DNA of 64,000 nucleotides from Treponema pectinovorum (GTDB taxonomy: Bacteria; Spirochaetota; Spirochaetia; Treponematales; Treponemataceae), in NCBI RefSeq assembly GCF_900497595.1, contig NZ_UFQO01000003.1:1-64000 (forward strand), written 5' to 3'. This document shows, in pieces, positions 7,925-16,854 of this stretch. Each line of letters begins with the position of its first letter. Within the stretch, counting starts at the first letter, position 1. The notes beneath the pieces are model-generated. The model worked only from the letters and a program-made list of their open reading frames with translations. It did no database searches and was not told where the DNA came from. The position numbers were made by a program, and so were the translations under genes.

Positions 7925-8515
7925 ATGTCTAAGGCAATTATTTTGATGGGCGTTAAGCACTGTGGCAAATCTACGCAGGCTAGGCTCGTTGCTAATTTTT
8001 TTTCTGTTCCGTGGTTTGATTCCGATGATGTGATTTTTGAGAAAACTGGTATGTCTGCGCGCGAAATTTATTCTTACAGGGGTAAGGACACTTTTTTGGA
8101 GGCTGAAAAAGATGCCTGTCTTGCTCTTAAAGATATTGAAAAAACTTTGGCTAATAATAGTGATTTTTCCTGCGTGATTGCTACTGGTGGCGGAATCTGC
8201 AACAACAATGCTGCTCTGGAAATTTTAAAAAGTTTTGGAATTTTAGTTTTTTTAAATGCGGAAGAAAAAATCGCTTGCTCGAGGATTACAAGGGAAGTTA
8301 AAAAAAATCCAGACGGTTCGCTTTCTAACTTGCCGGCTTACATTGCAAAAGAAAACCCTCAAACCTTAGAAGATGTGAGGGCAATTTTTCACAATTTTTT
8401 TGTTGAAAGGCAAAAACTTTATGAGTCTGTCTGCGATGTGAAGATTAACCTTTCATCAGGCTCTAAAACTGAAAACCGAGATTTGATTATTTCTGCCTTA
8501 AAAAAAATTTCTTAA
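7925..8515 (+). CDS. aroK: Shikimate kinase
   Basis: Phosphorylates shikimate in the chorismate pathway. The 196-residue P-loop kinase has Walker A GVKHCGKST at residues 9-17, the shikimate-binding pattern WFDSDDVIF with FLEAEKDA, and ATGGGICNN, the family's Walker B/GG loop. The lid region is around IAKENPQTLEDVRAIF, where the usual RPLL is not obvious. An earlier in-frame ATG at 7898 exists, but the extended -10 lies between the two, so 7925 is preferred. No ribosome binding site is visible. It stands alone between a repeat block and the convergent slyD gene. Confidence 0.85.
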   Translation: MSKAIILMGVKHCGKSTQARLVANFFSVPWFDSDDVIFEKTGMSAREIYSYRGKDTFLEAEKDACLALKDIEKTLANNSDFSCVIATGGGICNNNAALEILKSFGILVFLNAEEKIACSRITREVKKNPDGSLSNLPAYIAKENPQTLEDVRAIFHNFFVERQKLYESVCDVKINLSSGSKTENRDLIISALKKIS

Positions 8516-8549
8516 TCGTTTTTATTTGAATTATCATTTGCCGCGAGTA

Positions 8550-9083
8550 TTATTCGCAGCCACCGCCACAACCACCACATCCGCCGCCGCAGCTTCCGCA
8601 ACCACCGCTGCAACCACAACTTTCGTTGTATTGATATGGAGATAATTCTTCTGAAGTTGCATCGCGTATGTCTACTACTTCTACTTCAAAGTGGAGCCTT
8701 TTTCCTGCAAGCTCGTGGTTTGAATCGATTGTGATATTTTCTGGCGTAACTTTTGTAACTGTTACGAGCATATTGCCACTAGGCGTTTCTGCCTGAAACT
8801 TTTGTCCTACTTCGATTTGTGCATTCGCATCGAATCTATCGCGTGGAACTTCTACAACATACTCAGGTTTGTATTCGCCATATCCATCTTTTGGTTCAAT
8901 TACAGCATTAAACTTTGCACCTTTTTCTTTGTTTTCAAGTTCTCTTTCCATTCCAGGAATCAGCATTCCCTCTCCGTGCAGATATTCGAGCGCTTCTTTG
9001 CCGATTGAAGAATCTATCACTTTTCCTTCGTCGTCTTTTAAAGTGTAATGGATTTTTACCATTTTATTTTTTCCGATTTTCAT
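8550..9083 (-). CDS. slyD: FKBP-type peptidyl-prolyl isomerase, SlyD-like
   Basis: A 177-residue cytoplasmic folding helper that isomerises X-Pro bonds. The N-terminal FKBP part (KIHYTLKDDEGKVIDSS, LIPGMERELENKEKG, EPKDGYGEY) flanks the inserted flap domain (about residues 65-125, with VPRDRFDANAQIEVGQ), as in SlyD. The tail is a Cys/Gly run with seven Cys in 22 residues and no His, unlike the His-rich nickel tail of E. coli SlyD, so it probably binds a thiophilic metal such as zinc or nickel. AAGGA precedes the ATG. Confidence 0.9.
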   Translation of the reverse strand: MKIGKNKMVKIHYTLKDDEGKVIDSSIGKEALEYLHGEGMLIPGMERELENKEKGAKFNAVIEPKDGYGEYKPEYVVEVPRDRFDANAQIEVGQKFQAETPSGNMLVTVTKVTPENITIDSNHELAGKRLHFEVEVVDIRDATSEELSPYQYNESCGCSGGCGSCGGGCGGCGGGCE

Positions 9084-9190
9084 ATTTATTCCTTACGATA
9101 AAATTTTTAGAAAATTATATAAAAGTCCTGCAGTTTGTACAAAAGAAGAAAGGATTTAGAACGTAAATTTCTTTTCATTTTGCATTAAAA

Positions 9191-10945
9191 TTAAGCCATT
9201 TTTGCAAGTTTGTGTTCAAGTTCTACAACTTTTGTATGCAAATAATGATCTACTGTATATTTTTCTAATATTCCTAATGGTTCGTTATTTTCGTTTACTA
9301 TGCAGATTGCTTCTGTGTCGTAATCATCAAAAAGTTTATACGCATCTGGAAGTGAAGTTTCTGGCGTGCAAACCAAATTATATTTATCCATTATATCCAT
9401 AGAAAGCATATAAGTCCCCATTTCGCCAATCTGCATCGCTTCTTTTAAGTGCTCAAGGCTTATCTGGCCTGCAATTTTTCCGTCCTGTCCACGCACTGCA
9501 TAGTTCATATTTTTATGCTTGCTGAATGAATTGATTATGTTTCCTACTGTGTCTGTTTCATCTACAACTGCGTAGTTTGATTTTGAACAGATTTTTTTGC
9601 CTTCACATTCAACATCTTTTACTAAAGCTTTTTGCATCAAGTCTTCAATATTAAAATCCAGTCCAACTTCGCCTGCTTTTGAAACTCCGTAGCGAACACA
9701 GATTGGTCCTAAAATCTGCACTATGAATGTTGTCGCAGTGATTATCAGCATAATTTCGCCACCAATCGTGCTTGCAAAATCTTTTCCTGCTGCGGTACTC
9801 AAACCGATTGCAACTCCTGCCTGACTTAAAAGACAATACGGAAGATATTTTCGCACTGTGTCTGGCGCTTTTGTTATTCTTGCACCAAGCCTTGAACCTA
9901 TAGTCTTCCCTAGGGTGCGTCCAATAACGTAAAGGAGTGCTGTTAAAATAAAAAGAGGTTTTAATTGCCAGACATTGAGTTTTGCTCCAACTGTAACGAA
10001 AAACAGCACATAGATTGGCGGAGTGTATTTGTCTATCAATTTGAACATATTTTTTGTTTTTGGAAGGGCAAAATTCGTTATGTAAAACCCTGCGCTCATT
10101 GCTGCTAGAATATGGTCGATGCTTAAAACGACATTTCCAACTTTAAATTCTGCAAGTTCTGCAATTCCTGTTGAAAGAAAAATCATCCCAAGCGTGAATC
10201 CCAAAACTCTGCCTTCGTCGTTCATCATTGGTGTTATTATTTTTGTGATGATAAATCCTATTGCAAGTCCAAGCGCAATAGAAACTGAAATTTCATAAGC
10301 GATTGAACAAAGTTGTGCAAATACAGGAACTTGTATTCCGCGAAGCAATGGAGAAGCGATTGCTGTAGCGATTGTATAGGCAACGAGTGCGACTGCGTCG
10401 TCCATTGCAACTATTCCCAAAGTTGTGGTTGTGAGCGGTCCTTTTGTTCTGTATTCTTTAAGAACGTCTGTTGTTGCGGCAGGGGCGGTTGCGGTACAAA
10501 TCGCACCGAGCAAAAGTCCAAGGCTCAATGAATAAGCAAAATTTTTGGTGATTAAAAAAGTGGCACTTCCTACAAGAAAAAAAGTTACAAAGAAAGGAAC
10601 AGTTGTTTCGCCGATTAAAATTCCAACGAATTGTTTCCCATATTTTTTTATCACATCAATTTTTAATTCGGCACCTACCAAAAATCCTATCAGCGAAAGT
10701 GCGATTGTGCTTATAGGGTCGAGTGCGCTTATCAGACGGTCGCCTAAGATTTTAAAACCAGAAGCACCTATGATTATTCCTATTACGATATAGCCTACAA
10801 CTTGCGGAATTTTTAATTTTTGAAATATGCGCCCACCAAATGAGCCAAAAAAGAGCATTAGTCCTAAAAGAAATACTATCTGCCCTCCTTGTAAAATTTG
10901 AAAATGCATTTGGGGGGGGAGTAATTGTGTCAGTGGATTTGTCAT
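9191..10945 (-). CDS. Cation:proton antiporter (CPA2/Kef type) with C-terminal CBS domains
   Basis: A 584-residue inner-membrane antiporter. About 12 hydrophobic segments fill residues 20-420, with the CPA2 pattern KIPQVVGYIVIGIIIG near the N-terminus and the paired glycine-rich helices LGLLLGAICTATAPAATTD and GIVAMDDAVALVAYTIA, whose Asp pair is the expected ion site. Residues about 450-584 hold two CBS repeats (the second contains DAYKLFDDYDTEAICIVNE), which suggests control by adenine nucleotides. There is no TrkA-N domain. GAGG sits before the ATG. Whether it moves Na+ or K+ cannot be told from the sequence. Confidence 0.85.
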   Translation of the reverse strand: MTNPLTQLLPPQMHFQILQGGQIVFLLGLMLFFGSFGGRIFQKLKIPQVVGYIVIGIIIGASGFKILGDRLISALDPISTIALSLIGFLVGAELKIDVIKKYGKQFVGILIGETTVPFFVTFFLVGSATFLITKNFAYSLSLGLLLGAICTATAPAATTDVLKEYRTKGPLTTTTLGIVAMDDAVALVAYTIATAIASPLLRGIQVPVFAQLCSIAYEISVSIALGLAIGFIITKIITPMMNDEGRVLGFTLGMIFLSTGIAELAEFKVGNVVLSIDHILAAMSAGFYITNFALPKTKNMFKLIDKYTPPIYVLFFVTVGAKLNVWQLKPLFILTALLYVIGRTLGKTIGSRLGARITKAPDTVRKYLPYCLLSQAGVAIGLSTAAGKDFASTIGGEIMLIITATTFIVQILGPICVRYGVSKAGEVGLDFNIEDLMQKALVKDVECEGKKICSKSNYAVVDETDTVGNIINSFSKHKNMNYAVRGQDGKIAGQISLEHLKEAMQIGEMGTYMLSMDIMDKYNLVCTPETSLPDAYKLFDDYDTEAICIVNENNEPLGILEKYTVDHYLHTKVVELEHKLAKMA

Positions 10946-11134
10946 TTGTTTTGCCTCGATTTTGTTCTATAAGAGTATTTTAAAATTATAGTGAATTAGC
11001 AAGTCTTATGCAAAAAGAGTAAAAATTTGTGTTGTATGCTTTATTAAAATCGACGAGAGACTGCAATAAAATAACGATTTAATAAAAAATCCGCCTGAAA
11101 ATTTGGATGGGACAATTAAGGCTTGTTAAAAACA

Positions 11135-13357
11135 TTATCGCAAAAGTGAACGCGCCACTTCTGCTGGCGGAATATCGTAATACAAAAAAGCATACATTGC
11201 GGCTGCGCTCACCAGTTTTCTGCCGTATTCGCGCGTTTCCTGAAAAGGCAAGGTTTCTAAATACAAATCCATGCTCAAATTTTGAGGGCGTTTCCATCGG
11301 CGTACATTTGTTAACCCGGCGTTGTATGCAAATAAGGCCAGAAGTTCAGATTTATTTTCACTTCGTTCAATAAGCCTTGCGTAATAATGTGTTCCAAGCC
11401 GAATATTTGTTTCCGGATCAAAGATGTCAAAATCGCTCGGTAACTTTAGCCGTTTTGCTTCGTCGTTTGCAGTTGCTTCCATAAGTTGAGTAAGCCCTTT
11501 TGCACCAGCGCGACTTCCTGCTTTTGAATCAAAAAAACTTTCGCTTCGGATGAGTGCGTAAACAAGATATTCTTTTAGATTGTTTTCCTTACAGGCTTTT
11601 TCTACAAGATTTGAATAAAACCTTGGAAAATTTAATTCCAGAAGTTCGTATGGAATTCTTCCAGAATTTATTGCTATAGTGCGAGCCGCTATTCTAAGGC
11701 TTTGAACGGAAAAATCGCTGTCAAACTTGCCACATTGGTTTAAAAATTTGCATGCTTGAATTGAACTTTCTATGCTTATGTTGTTCCTATCTAAAAGCCA
11801 TTGGCTGTATATCAACTCTGGGAACCCGTACGCTGCATAACCTGTAAGCAATTTTTGCGAATCTTTATCAACGTTTTTTTCGGTTTTGCTTCCGCCAGAA
11901 CTTAAAATATCTGTTACGTAGGTTTTGTCCGTAATGTTGAGCCGCTCTATCACGCAGATTTTGTAGTAAAGCCCTGCTTTTGCGCTTAAAACCCTTGAAT
12001 ATGCGTTTATCGCTTCTTTTGTTTTAGGGCTTCCATCAGTTTTACCAAAACCTTCTTCAATTATTCGGCCAGAAATATATGCGTATTTGCAAGCGGTTTC
12101 TTCAGAGACATAGCCGTCAATCAACTTCCAAACATTGTAAAAGTCCTGCCATTTTTCGTGGCTTAAAAGCAGTACGGAAAAATTGTCAAAAAAATCGTCA
12201 AACCACGCTTTGTCGGAAATTTTATTGGCGTATTTTTTTAAAGTTGAAATTATGTCATCGGTCGACATTCTCAACTGCATATTTAAAAGATACCAAAGCG
12301 CATTGTCAAATTTTTCTCCTCTTCCAATGCAATCCAGTGCCGAATTAAAATTTTTTACCACTCGCTCTTGATACCTTCCTGCTCTGTCGTAAAGCCGCGC
12401 TGCGTAAAAGTAGGCGCAATATGCAAGTTCGTCTAAATTTTGCAAAGAAAAACTGGCTGCCATAGTTTCAAAATTTTGTGCACTTGATTTTAAATCTTCG
12501 CTTCCGTAAAGATTTGCTTTTCCAAGGTCAGAAAGAATTTGATAGTCTAAGTTTTTGGGATAAATATTTTCTGTTTTTTTTTCGACTGCATTTTGTGTGC
12601 CATCTTGTTTAGCTTCTTGCATATCATTTTTTAAATCGTGCAAAGAATTTTTATATATCGCAAGAATTTTTTCGCTTTCCAAAAATGCACTTTTATAGTT
12701 TTTTTTCCAGACTAAAATCCTGAAATTTATGATTTGATTTTGAAAATTCAGTGGATTTTCATCTTTTGCGTTAAGAGAGTTTTCATCGTTTTTTTCTTGA
12801 TTTTTTATGTATTTTGAATAGAAAGATTCGTGCTCTAAAGATAAAGGTTTTTGCGTAAACCACAAAAAGTATTCGTTCGTAAATCTGCTGTCTTTTTTTT
12901 TGTGCAGACTTTCTAATCGATTTAAAATCAGAGAGTCGCTTGCAGTTTCAAAATTTATGGCATCGGTTAGTTTTATTATTTTTGAATATTCGCCCTGCTC
13001 AAAAAAAACATTGGTTGCAAGCAAAAGCGCTTCGTTATCGTTATATTTTTTTACAAGAAAATCTGCCGCTTTCGATTTTGAAGAAAAGCTACCAATGGTA
13101 GTAAGTTTTTCTGCGGATAGGCGTGCTATTTTTGGATTTGATTTTTCTGAACTTTCTTTAAAAAGGCGAATTGCAGTTTTTTCGTCTTTACTGTTCAAGG
13201 CTTTTAAAGCGATAAAATACGAATCGTCGTTTTTAAATTGTTTTTTTAAAGTGGTTGCCTTTGATTGCGAGCAGGCAGAAGCGAAAATTAAACATAAAAA
13301 AGCCACCGAAATAATCTGGTGGCTTAAACAAACTGATTTGTTCAATATTTTACTCAA
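11135..13357 (-). CDS. Lipoprotein soluble lytic murein transglycosylase (Slt-like)
   Basis: Cleaves the MurNAc-GlcNAc bond of peptidoglycan from the periplasm. The 740-residue protein starts with a lipoprotein signal (VAFLCLIFASAC; Cys near residue 29). A long alpha-helical superhelix follows (about 40-590). The C-terminal SLT domain has ALIRSESFFDSKAGSRAGAKGLTQLM, with catalytic Glu606, and then AYNAG (NAGLTNVRRW). The start is TTG at 13357, overlapping the LysM gene's TAA (TTGAGTAA), so translation is coupled. With the LysM protein it forms a cell-wall remodelling pair. Confidence 0.88.
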   Translation of the reverse strand: MSKILNKSVCLSHQIISVAFLCLIFASACSQSKATTLKKQFKNDDSYFIALKALNSKDEKTAIRLFKESSEKSNPKIARLSAEKLTTIGSFSSKSKAADFLVKKYNDNEALLLATNVFFEQGEYSKIIKLTDAINFETASDSLILNRLESLHKKKDSRFTNEYFLWFTQKPLSLEHESFYSKYIKNQEKNDENSLNAKDENPLNFQNQIINFRILVWKKNYKSAFLESEKILAIYKNSLHDLKNDMQEAKQDGTQNAVEKKTENIYPKNLDYQILSDLGKANLYGSEDLKSSAQNFETMAASFSLQNLDELAYCAYFYAARLYDRAGRYQERVVKNFNSALDCIGRGEKFDNALWYLLNMQLRMSTDDIISTLKKYANKISDKAWFDDFFDNFSVLLLSHEKWQDFYNVWKLIDGYVSEETACKYAYISGRIIEEGFGKTDGSPKTKEAINAYSRVLSAKAGLYYKICVIERLNITDKTYVTDILSSGGSKTEKNVDKDSQKLLTGYAAYGFPELIYSQWLLDRNNISIESSIQACKFLNQCGKFDSDFSVQSLRIAARTIAINSGRIPYELLELNFPRFYSNLVEKACKENNLKEYLVYALIRSESFFDSKAGSRAGAKGLTQLMEATANDEAKRLKLPSDFDIFDPETNIRLGTHYYARLIERSENKSELLALFAYNAGLTNVRRWKRPQNLSMDLYLETLPFQETREYGRKLVSAAAMYAFLYYDIPPAEVARSLLR

Positions 13358-15185
13358 CAGGAATCAAAATATCGGTTCCAGAAATTATAAGATTCGGATT
13401 TTTTATCTTATTGTATTTTGCAATCTTTGGGTATCTCCACGGATTTTTATAGTATGCGTCTGCAATATCCCAAAGTGTGTCGCCCCAGCGAATTCTGTAT
13501 TTTATATCTTTTTTCTTTTCAACTTTTGGAGCAGGCTCTGGAATAGGAACAACTTTTTCGCTTTCTTTTGCTACAACAATCGTATCTTCAACAGCTTTTG
13601 GAGCAGGAGTTTCTTGTGTTACAGGCGGAATTTCCTTTGGAGGCTCTTGCGTTACTATCGGATTTTCTTGAGCAGGAGCGATATTCATAGTTTGTTCTGT
13701 TTTTGTCTCTTTTGTGTTGCGACTTTTTATAAGGTTGTATTTTGAAGGAACGATGAACAAAATCAAAACGGTTGCAATTACGCAAATTATTGCACAGATT
13801 ATGCAGATAATCATTGGCACGCGAGTTTTAGATTCTTCTTTATCTTCCTGATATGAAAGCTGACCATTTAGCGTTTCTTTATCGTACAGATCAGAAAAAT
13901 CCATGCTGGAATTTGTCTTTTCATTTTCTGGCTCAGATTCTACAGTTGAATCCAACGCAGAAGTGTCAAAATCTATGCCACTATCGCTGGAAGTGTCTAA
14001 ATTGGTTTGTGTGAATACAGGGTCTTCCTTAAAGTCAGGGTCGTCAAAATAACCTGCAAGTCCACTCGCTTCTGTTGTTAAAGTCGATGAATTTGAAGAA
14101 TCTTCCAAAGCGGTTGTATCAAAATCCGGGAGAGAAAACTCTTCTTCTACAGGCTCTCCGTGCAGATTTTTTAGAGTTTCATCGTCGGAAGTTTGAGGGG
14201 TGTCATCGTTTTGATTTTCGTCTTCCGCAGTTTTAGAAGTTTGAGCAGTATCAGTCGTAAAGCTGTCGTTGTCAAACATCTCGTCGTCAATATCTGGAAT
14301 TGAAAATTCTTCGGAAAGGTCTTTTTCTATTTTTTCAGCATCATTTTTTTCGCTGATAGTTTCGTCGGTTGTCTTAAAAGTTTCGCTACCCAAATCCGAA
14401 AACTCATTTTCACTCAAATCCTTATCAAAAGTGTCGCTTCCAAAAAAATCGTCGTCAGAAATTGTTACAGTTTCATCGGCGATTTGCTCTTCTTCGGTAT
14501 TTTCATCATGATTTGTATCATCAATATTGAAATCTGCATCTTCAATCGTAAAATCGATGTCGTTTTTGATATCAGATTTTTCACTTTCTTTTTCTGCGGT
14601 TTCGATTGTTTTGCTTTTTACAGTTCCTTCGCCGCTATTCAGTTTTTCTTCGCTTTCGCCGATTACCGCTTCGCCGTTCGAACTTTCCGTATTGCTTTCA
14701 ATTTTGCTGTTTTCTATTTCGCTGTCAAAACTAAACGGAACAGCTTCTACCGTTTCTGCAATTTCGCTCTTATCTAAAGCGTCGTTGTTTTCAGTTCCTT
14801 CAAGGCTTTCGTTTTCCACAAGCTCAAAATTTGTAGGCTCAGCGCGTTCTGCCAGAGTTCTGCTGACCAAAGTTACAGTCGTTTCGCTCTGCTTGCCTGT
14901 TTCTTCATCAACAATTTTTGCGTCAAGTTCGTTATCTTCGTTAAGCCCAATGGAAAGATGCAAATCTGCCTCGCCGTTTAAATGCGGAACAAGATTTGTA
15001 ACTTCAAGGGTATCAAGATATTCTGCATCTTCCATCGTGTCTGTCTTTGAGCGATACAGGTCAATCTGGACTTTAGTCTGCCCATCTTTTACCGTAGTCA
15101 AATCAAGTTGATAAGTTTTTGCAGTTCCTTCTTCAAGAATTGGGTAAAAAGTTCCATCTGCCAGTTTAATTCCAATCTTATTCAT
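13350..15185 (-). CDS. Membrane-anchored LysM-domain protein with acidic linker
   Basis: A 611-residue protein. Residues about 1-125 are beta-rich and resemble an Hsp70 substrate-binding domain (IDLYRS, GEADLHLSIGLNEDNELDAK, ETGKQSETTV); that likeness is my inference. A long Asp/Glu/Ser-rich linker follows, then one transmembrane helix (VPMIICIICAIICVIATVLILFIV, near residue 470), a Pro-rich stretch and a C-terminal LysM domain (YRIRWGDTLWDIADAYYKNPWRYPKI). The LysM would sit in the periplasm on peptidoglycan and the rest in the cytoplasm. The ATG at 15185 has GAGGG just before it; an in-frame ATG at 15197 is the alternative. Co-transcribed with the lytic transglycosylase. Confidence 0.8.
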   Translation of the reverse strand: MNKIGIKLADGTFYPILEEGTAKTYQLDLTTVKDGQTKVQIDLYRSKTDTMEDAEYLDTLEVTNLVPHLNGEADLHLSIGLNEDNELDAKIVDEETGKQSETTVTLVSRTLAERAEPTNFELVENESLEGTENNDALDKSEIAETVEAVPFSFDSEIENSKIESNTESSNGEAVIGESEEKLNSGEGTVKSKTIETAEKESEKSDIKNDIDFTIEDADFNIDDTNHDENTEEEQIADETVTISDDDFFGSDTFDKDLSENEFSDLGSETFKTTDETISEKNDAEKIEKDLSEEFSIPDIDDEMFDNDSFTTDTAQTSKTAEDENQNDDTPQTSDDETLKNLHGEPVEEEFSLPDFDTTALEDSSNSSTLTTEASGLAGYFDDPDFKEDPVFTQTNLDTSSDSGIDFDTSALDSTVESEPENEKTNSSMDFSDLYDKETLNGQLSYQEDKEESKTRVPMIICIICAIICVIATVLILFIVPSKYNLIKSRNTKETKTEQTMNIAPAQENPIVTQEPPKEIPPVTQETPAPKAVEDTIVVAKESEKVVPIPEPAPKVEKKKDIKYRIRWGDTLWDIADAYYKNPWRYPKIAKYNKIKNPNLIISGTDILIPVE

Positions 15186-15474
15186 ATTTTCCCTCATATA
15201 AAATTATCGCATCGGACGCAATTCGACACAAATTTAAATCTACACTAAAAATATCGGCACAAACAAAAGATTTCATCACCCTTTTATTTTTTTAGAAGAT
15301 GGAGCGCATATATTTGTAAACAAAAAAACTGTGTTTAAGTTTTAGACGCTAAAAAATTCCAGCTCTTGCTCGCAGGAGCTCGCAACGATCTGGGCTAAGC
15401 TGGTTCGCTTTTTTTTGCCTTAAAATAGAATTAAAATATTACAAAAAGTTTATCACTATTAGGACTTATTACTA
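15186..15474. other. Intergenic region, mostly unassigned
   Basis: AT-rich spacer between divergent genes. One GC-rich patch at 15360-15408 contains AGCTC ... GAGCT and looks like a fragment of the mosaic repeats. No RNA gene was recognised. Confidence 0.5.
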
Positions 15475-15502
15475 TTTACAAATTAAAGTTCTATCGTATA
15501 AT
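15475..15502 (+). promoter_or_regulatory. perR promoter
   Basis: TTTACA (15475-15480), 16-nt spacer, TATAAT (15497-15502). The -10 ends 7 nt before the ATG at 15510, so the transcript would be leaderless. Confidence 0.7.
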
Positions 15503-15509
15503 TACACAG

Positions 15510-15908
15510 ATGGTACGCAATACAAAACAAAGGGATGCAGTTTTAGAAGTGATGAAAGACAATTATTCTCATCCAACAGCACACGAAATTTACGAACTTG
15601 TGCGACAAAAGCATAAGAACATAAGCCGCGGAACTGTGTATAGAAATTTAAATTTGCTTGCAGCGCTAAAACTCATTCAAAAAATTGTTGTTCCCCACGG
15701 AGCAGATCACTATGATGGTCGTTTAGATGAACATTTTCATTTTCAATGCCTAAGTTGTGGCAAAATGTACGATGTTCCAAAAGATGTACACTTAGAAATA
15801 ACAGAGGTAACTGAAGAAATGGAGAAACAGGGTTTTTTTGTGCAAGACCATAACTTGTTATTTACAGGTTTTTGTCATTGTTGCGAAGAAGCTCAAAAAA
15901 ATAAATAA
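15510..15908 (+). CDS. perR: Fur-family peroxide regulator, PerR-like
   Basis: A 132-residue Fur-family repressor. The N-terminal winged helix (about 1-75, with HPTAHEIYELVRQ and ISRGTVYRNLNLL) is followed by the metal/dimer domain: HYDGRLDEHFHFQC and the zinc-site Cys pairs CLSC and CHCC. The ligand pattern (His, Asp-x-His region) fits PerR as well as Fur; I choose PerR because rubrerythrin, a peroxide-removing enzyme, starts 24 bp downstream. No ribosome site is seen and the promoter abuts the start codon. Confidence 0.82.
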   Translation: MVRNTKQRDAVLEVMKDNYSHPTAHEIYELVRQKHKNISRGTVYRNLNLLAALKLIQKIVVPHGADHYDGRLDEHFHFQCLSCGKMYDVPKDVHLEITEVTEEMEKQGFFVQDHNLLFTGFCHCCEEAQKNK

Positions 15909-15932
15909 AGTTTTCACATAGGAGAAACAGTC

Positions 15933-16475
15933 ATGGAAAACATTAAAGGTACACAAACAGAAAAGAACCTTCAGACAGCGTTTGCTGGAGAATCGCAGGC
16001 AAGAAACAAGTACACTTATTTTGCAAGCAAGGCTCGAAAAGAAGGTTTTGAACAGATTGCAGATATTTTTGAAGAAACTGCTCGTAACGAAAAAGAGCAT
16101 GCAAAAATCTGGTTTAAACTTTTAAACGGTGGCGAAATTGGAACTACAAGCGAAAATTTAAAAGCTGCTGCAGAAGGCGAAAACTACGAATGGACAGATA
16201 TGTACGACGGTTTTGCAAAAACTGCAAAAGAAGAAGGTTTTCCAAGAATTGCAAAACTTTTTGAAATGGTTGCCGCAATCGAAAAACACCACGAAGAACG
16301 CTATCGCAAATTGCTCGATAACGTAAACAAAGAACTCGTGTTCAGCAAGGAAGGCGATGCAATTTGGCAATGTGCTAATTGTGGACACATTGTTGTTGGC
16401 AAAAAGGCTCCAGAAGTTTGCCCTGTATGCCAGCATCCTAAGGGTTTCTTCCAAGTGGAAGCAACAAACTACTAA
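15933..16475 (+). CDS. rbr: Rubrerythrin
   Basis: Reduces hydrogen peroxide in anaerobes. Of its 180 residues, the first about 140 form the di-iron four-helix bundle with [31 protein letters not shown] and [15 protein letters not shown] carrying the Glu/His iron ligands. The last about 38 form a rubredoxin-like domain with CANCGH and CPVCQHP. AGGAG precedes the ATG. Likely co-transcribed with perR and repressed by it. A strong terminator follows. Confidence 0.95.
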   Translation: MENIKGTQTEKNLQTAFAGESQARNKYTYFASKARKEGFEQIADIFEETARNEKEHAKIWFKLLNGGEIGTTSENLKAAAEGENYEWTDMYDGFAKTAKEEGFPRIAKLFEMVAAIEKHHEERYRKLLDNVNKELVFSKEGDAIWQCANCGHIVVGKKAPEVCPVCQHPKGFFQVEATNY

Positions 16476-16503
16476 TCTAGGCTATCTTACACTGCAATAG
16501 CAC

Positions 16504-16552
16504 AAACTGGGGACTTTTCTCAATCTAATGGGATAAGGTTTCCAGTTTTTTT
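16504..16552 (+). terminator. Rho-independent terminator after rubrerythrin
   Basis: AAACTGG ... CCAGTTT stem followed directly by a T-run (TTTTTTTG), 28 nt after the rbr stop. Confidence 0.8.
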
Positions 16553-16854
16553 GTTTTAAACGCGTTTTTGTATAAAAGTTTGCCTTTGTTTGTCTCTGTT
16601 CAATAAAATGATAATTCTCCATTATAGAATGGGGTTTTATCGATTTTTTTTTACAATTTATGGATACTGCAAAAATGCGGACTATATTATTTGTATTAAG
16701 AAAATTTTTATAAAACTGTTGTAGGCTTGTCTGTAAGTTTAAAACTCAAAACTTGCTTATATATTGTCGTTTTCGCTATGATATGAGCGACTTTAAAAAT
16801 CAGGTCTGGAAGAGAAAACTTCTTTAAACGACCAATAATTTTATCGAGGTATTT
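16553..16854. other. AT-rich spacer before the pectate lyase gene
   Basis: No gene or known RNA was recognised in about 300 bases. GAGG lies just before the ATG at 16855. A GGTCTGGAAG stretch recalled SRP RNA but lacks its context. Confidence 0.4.

Noticed and set aside
12900-13745. 281-codon plus-strand frame over the transglycosylase and LysM genes
   Set aside because: Shadow of two well-supported minus-strand genes; composition is Phe/Ser/Arg-rich nonsense.
16790-16830. Small SRP RNA (4.5S)
   Set aside because: Only a GGTCTGGAAG-like stretch; the conserved GGAAGCAGC loop and a pairing stem are missing.
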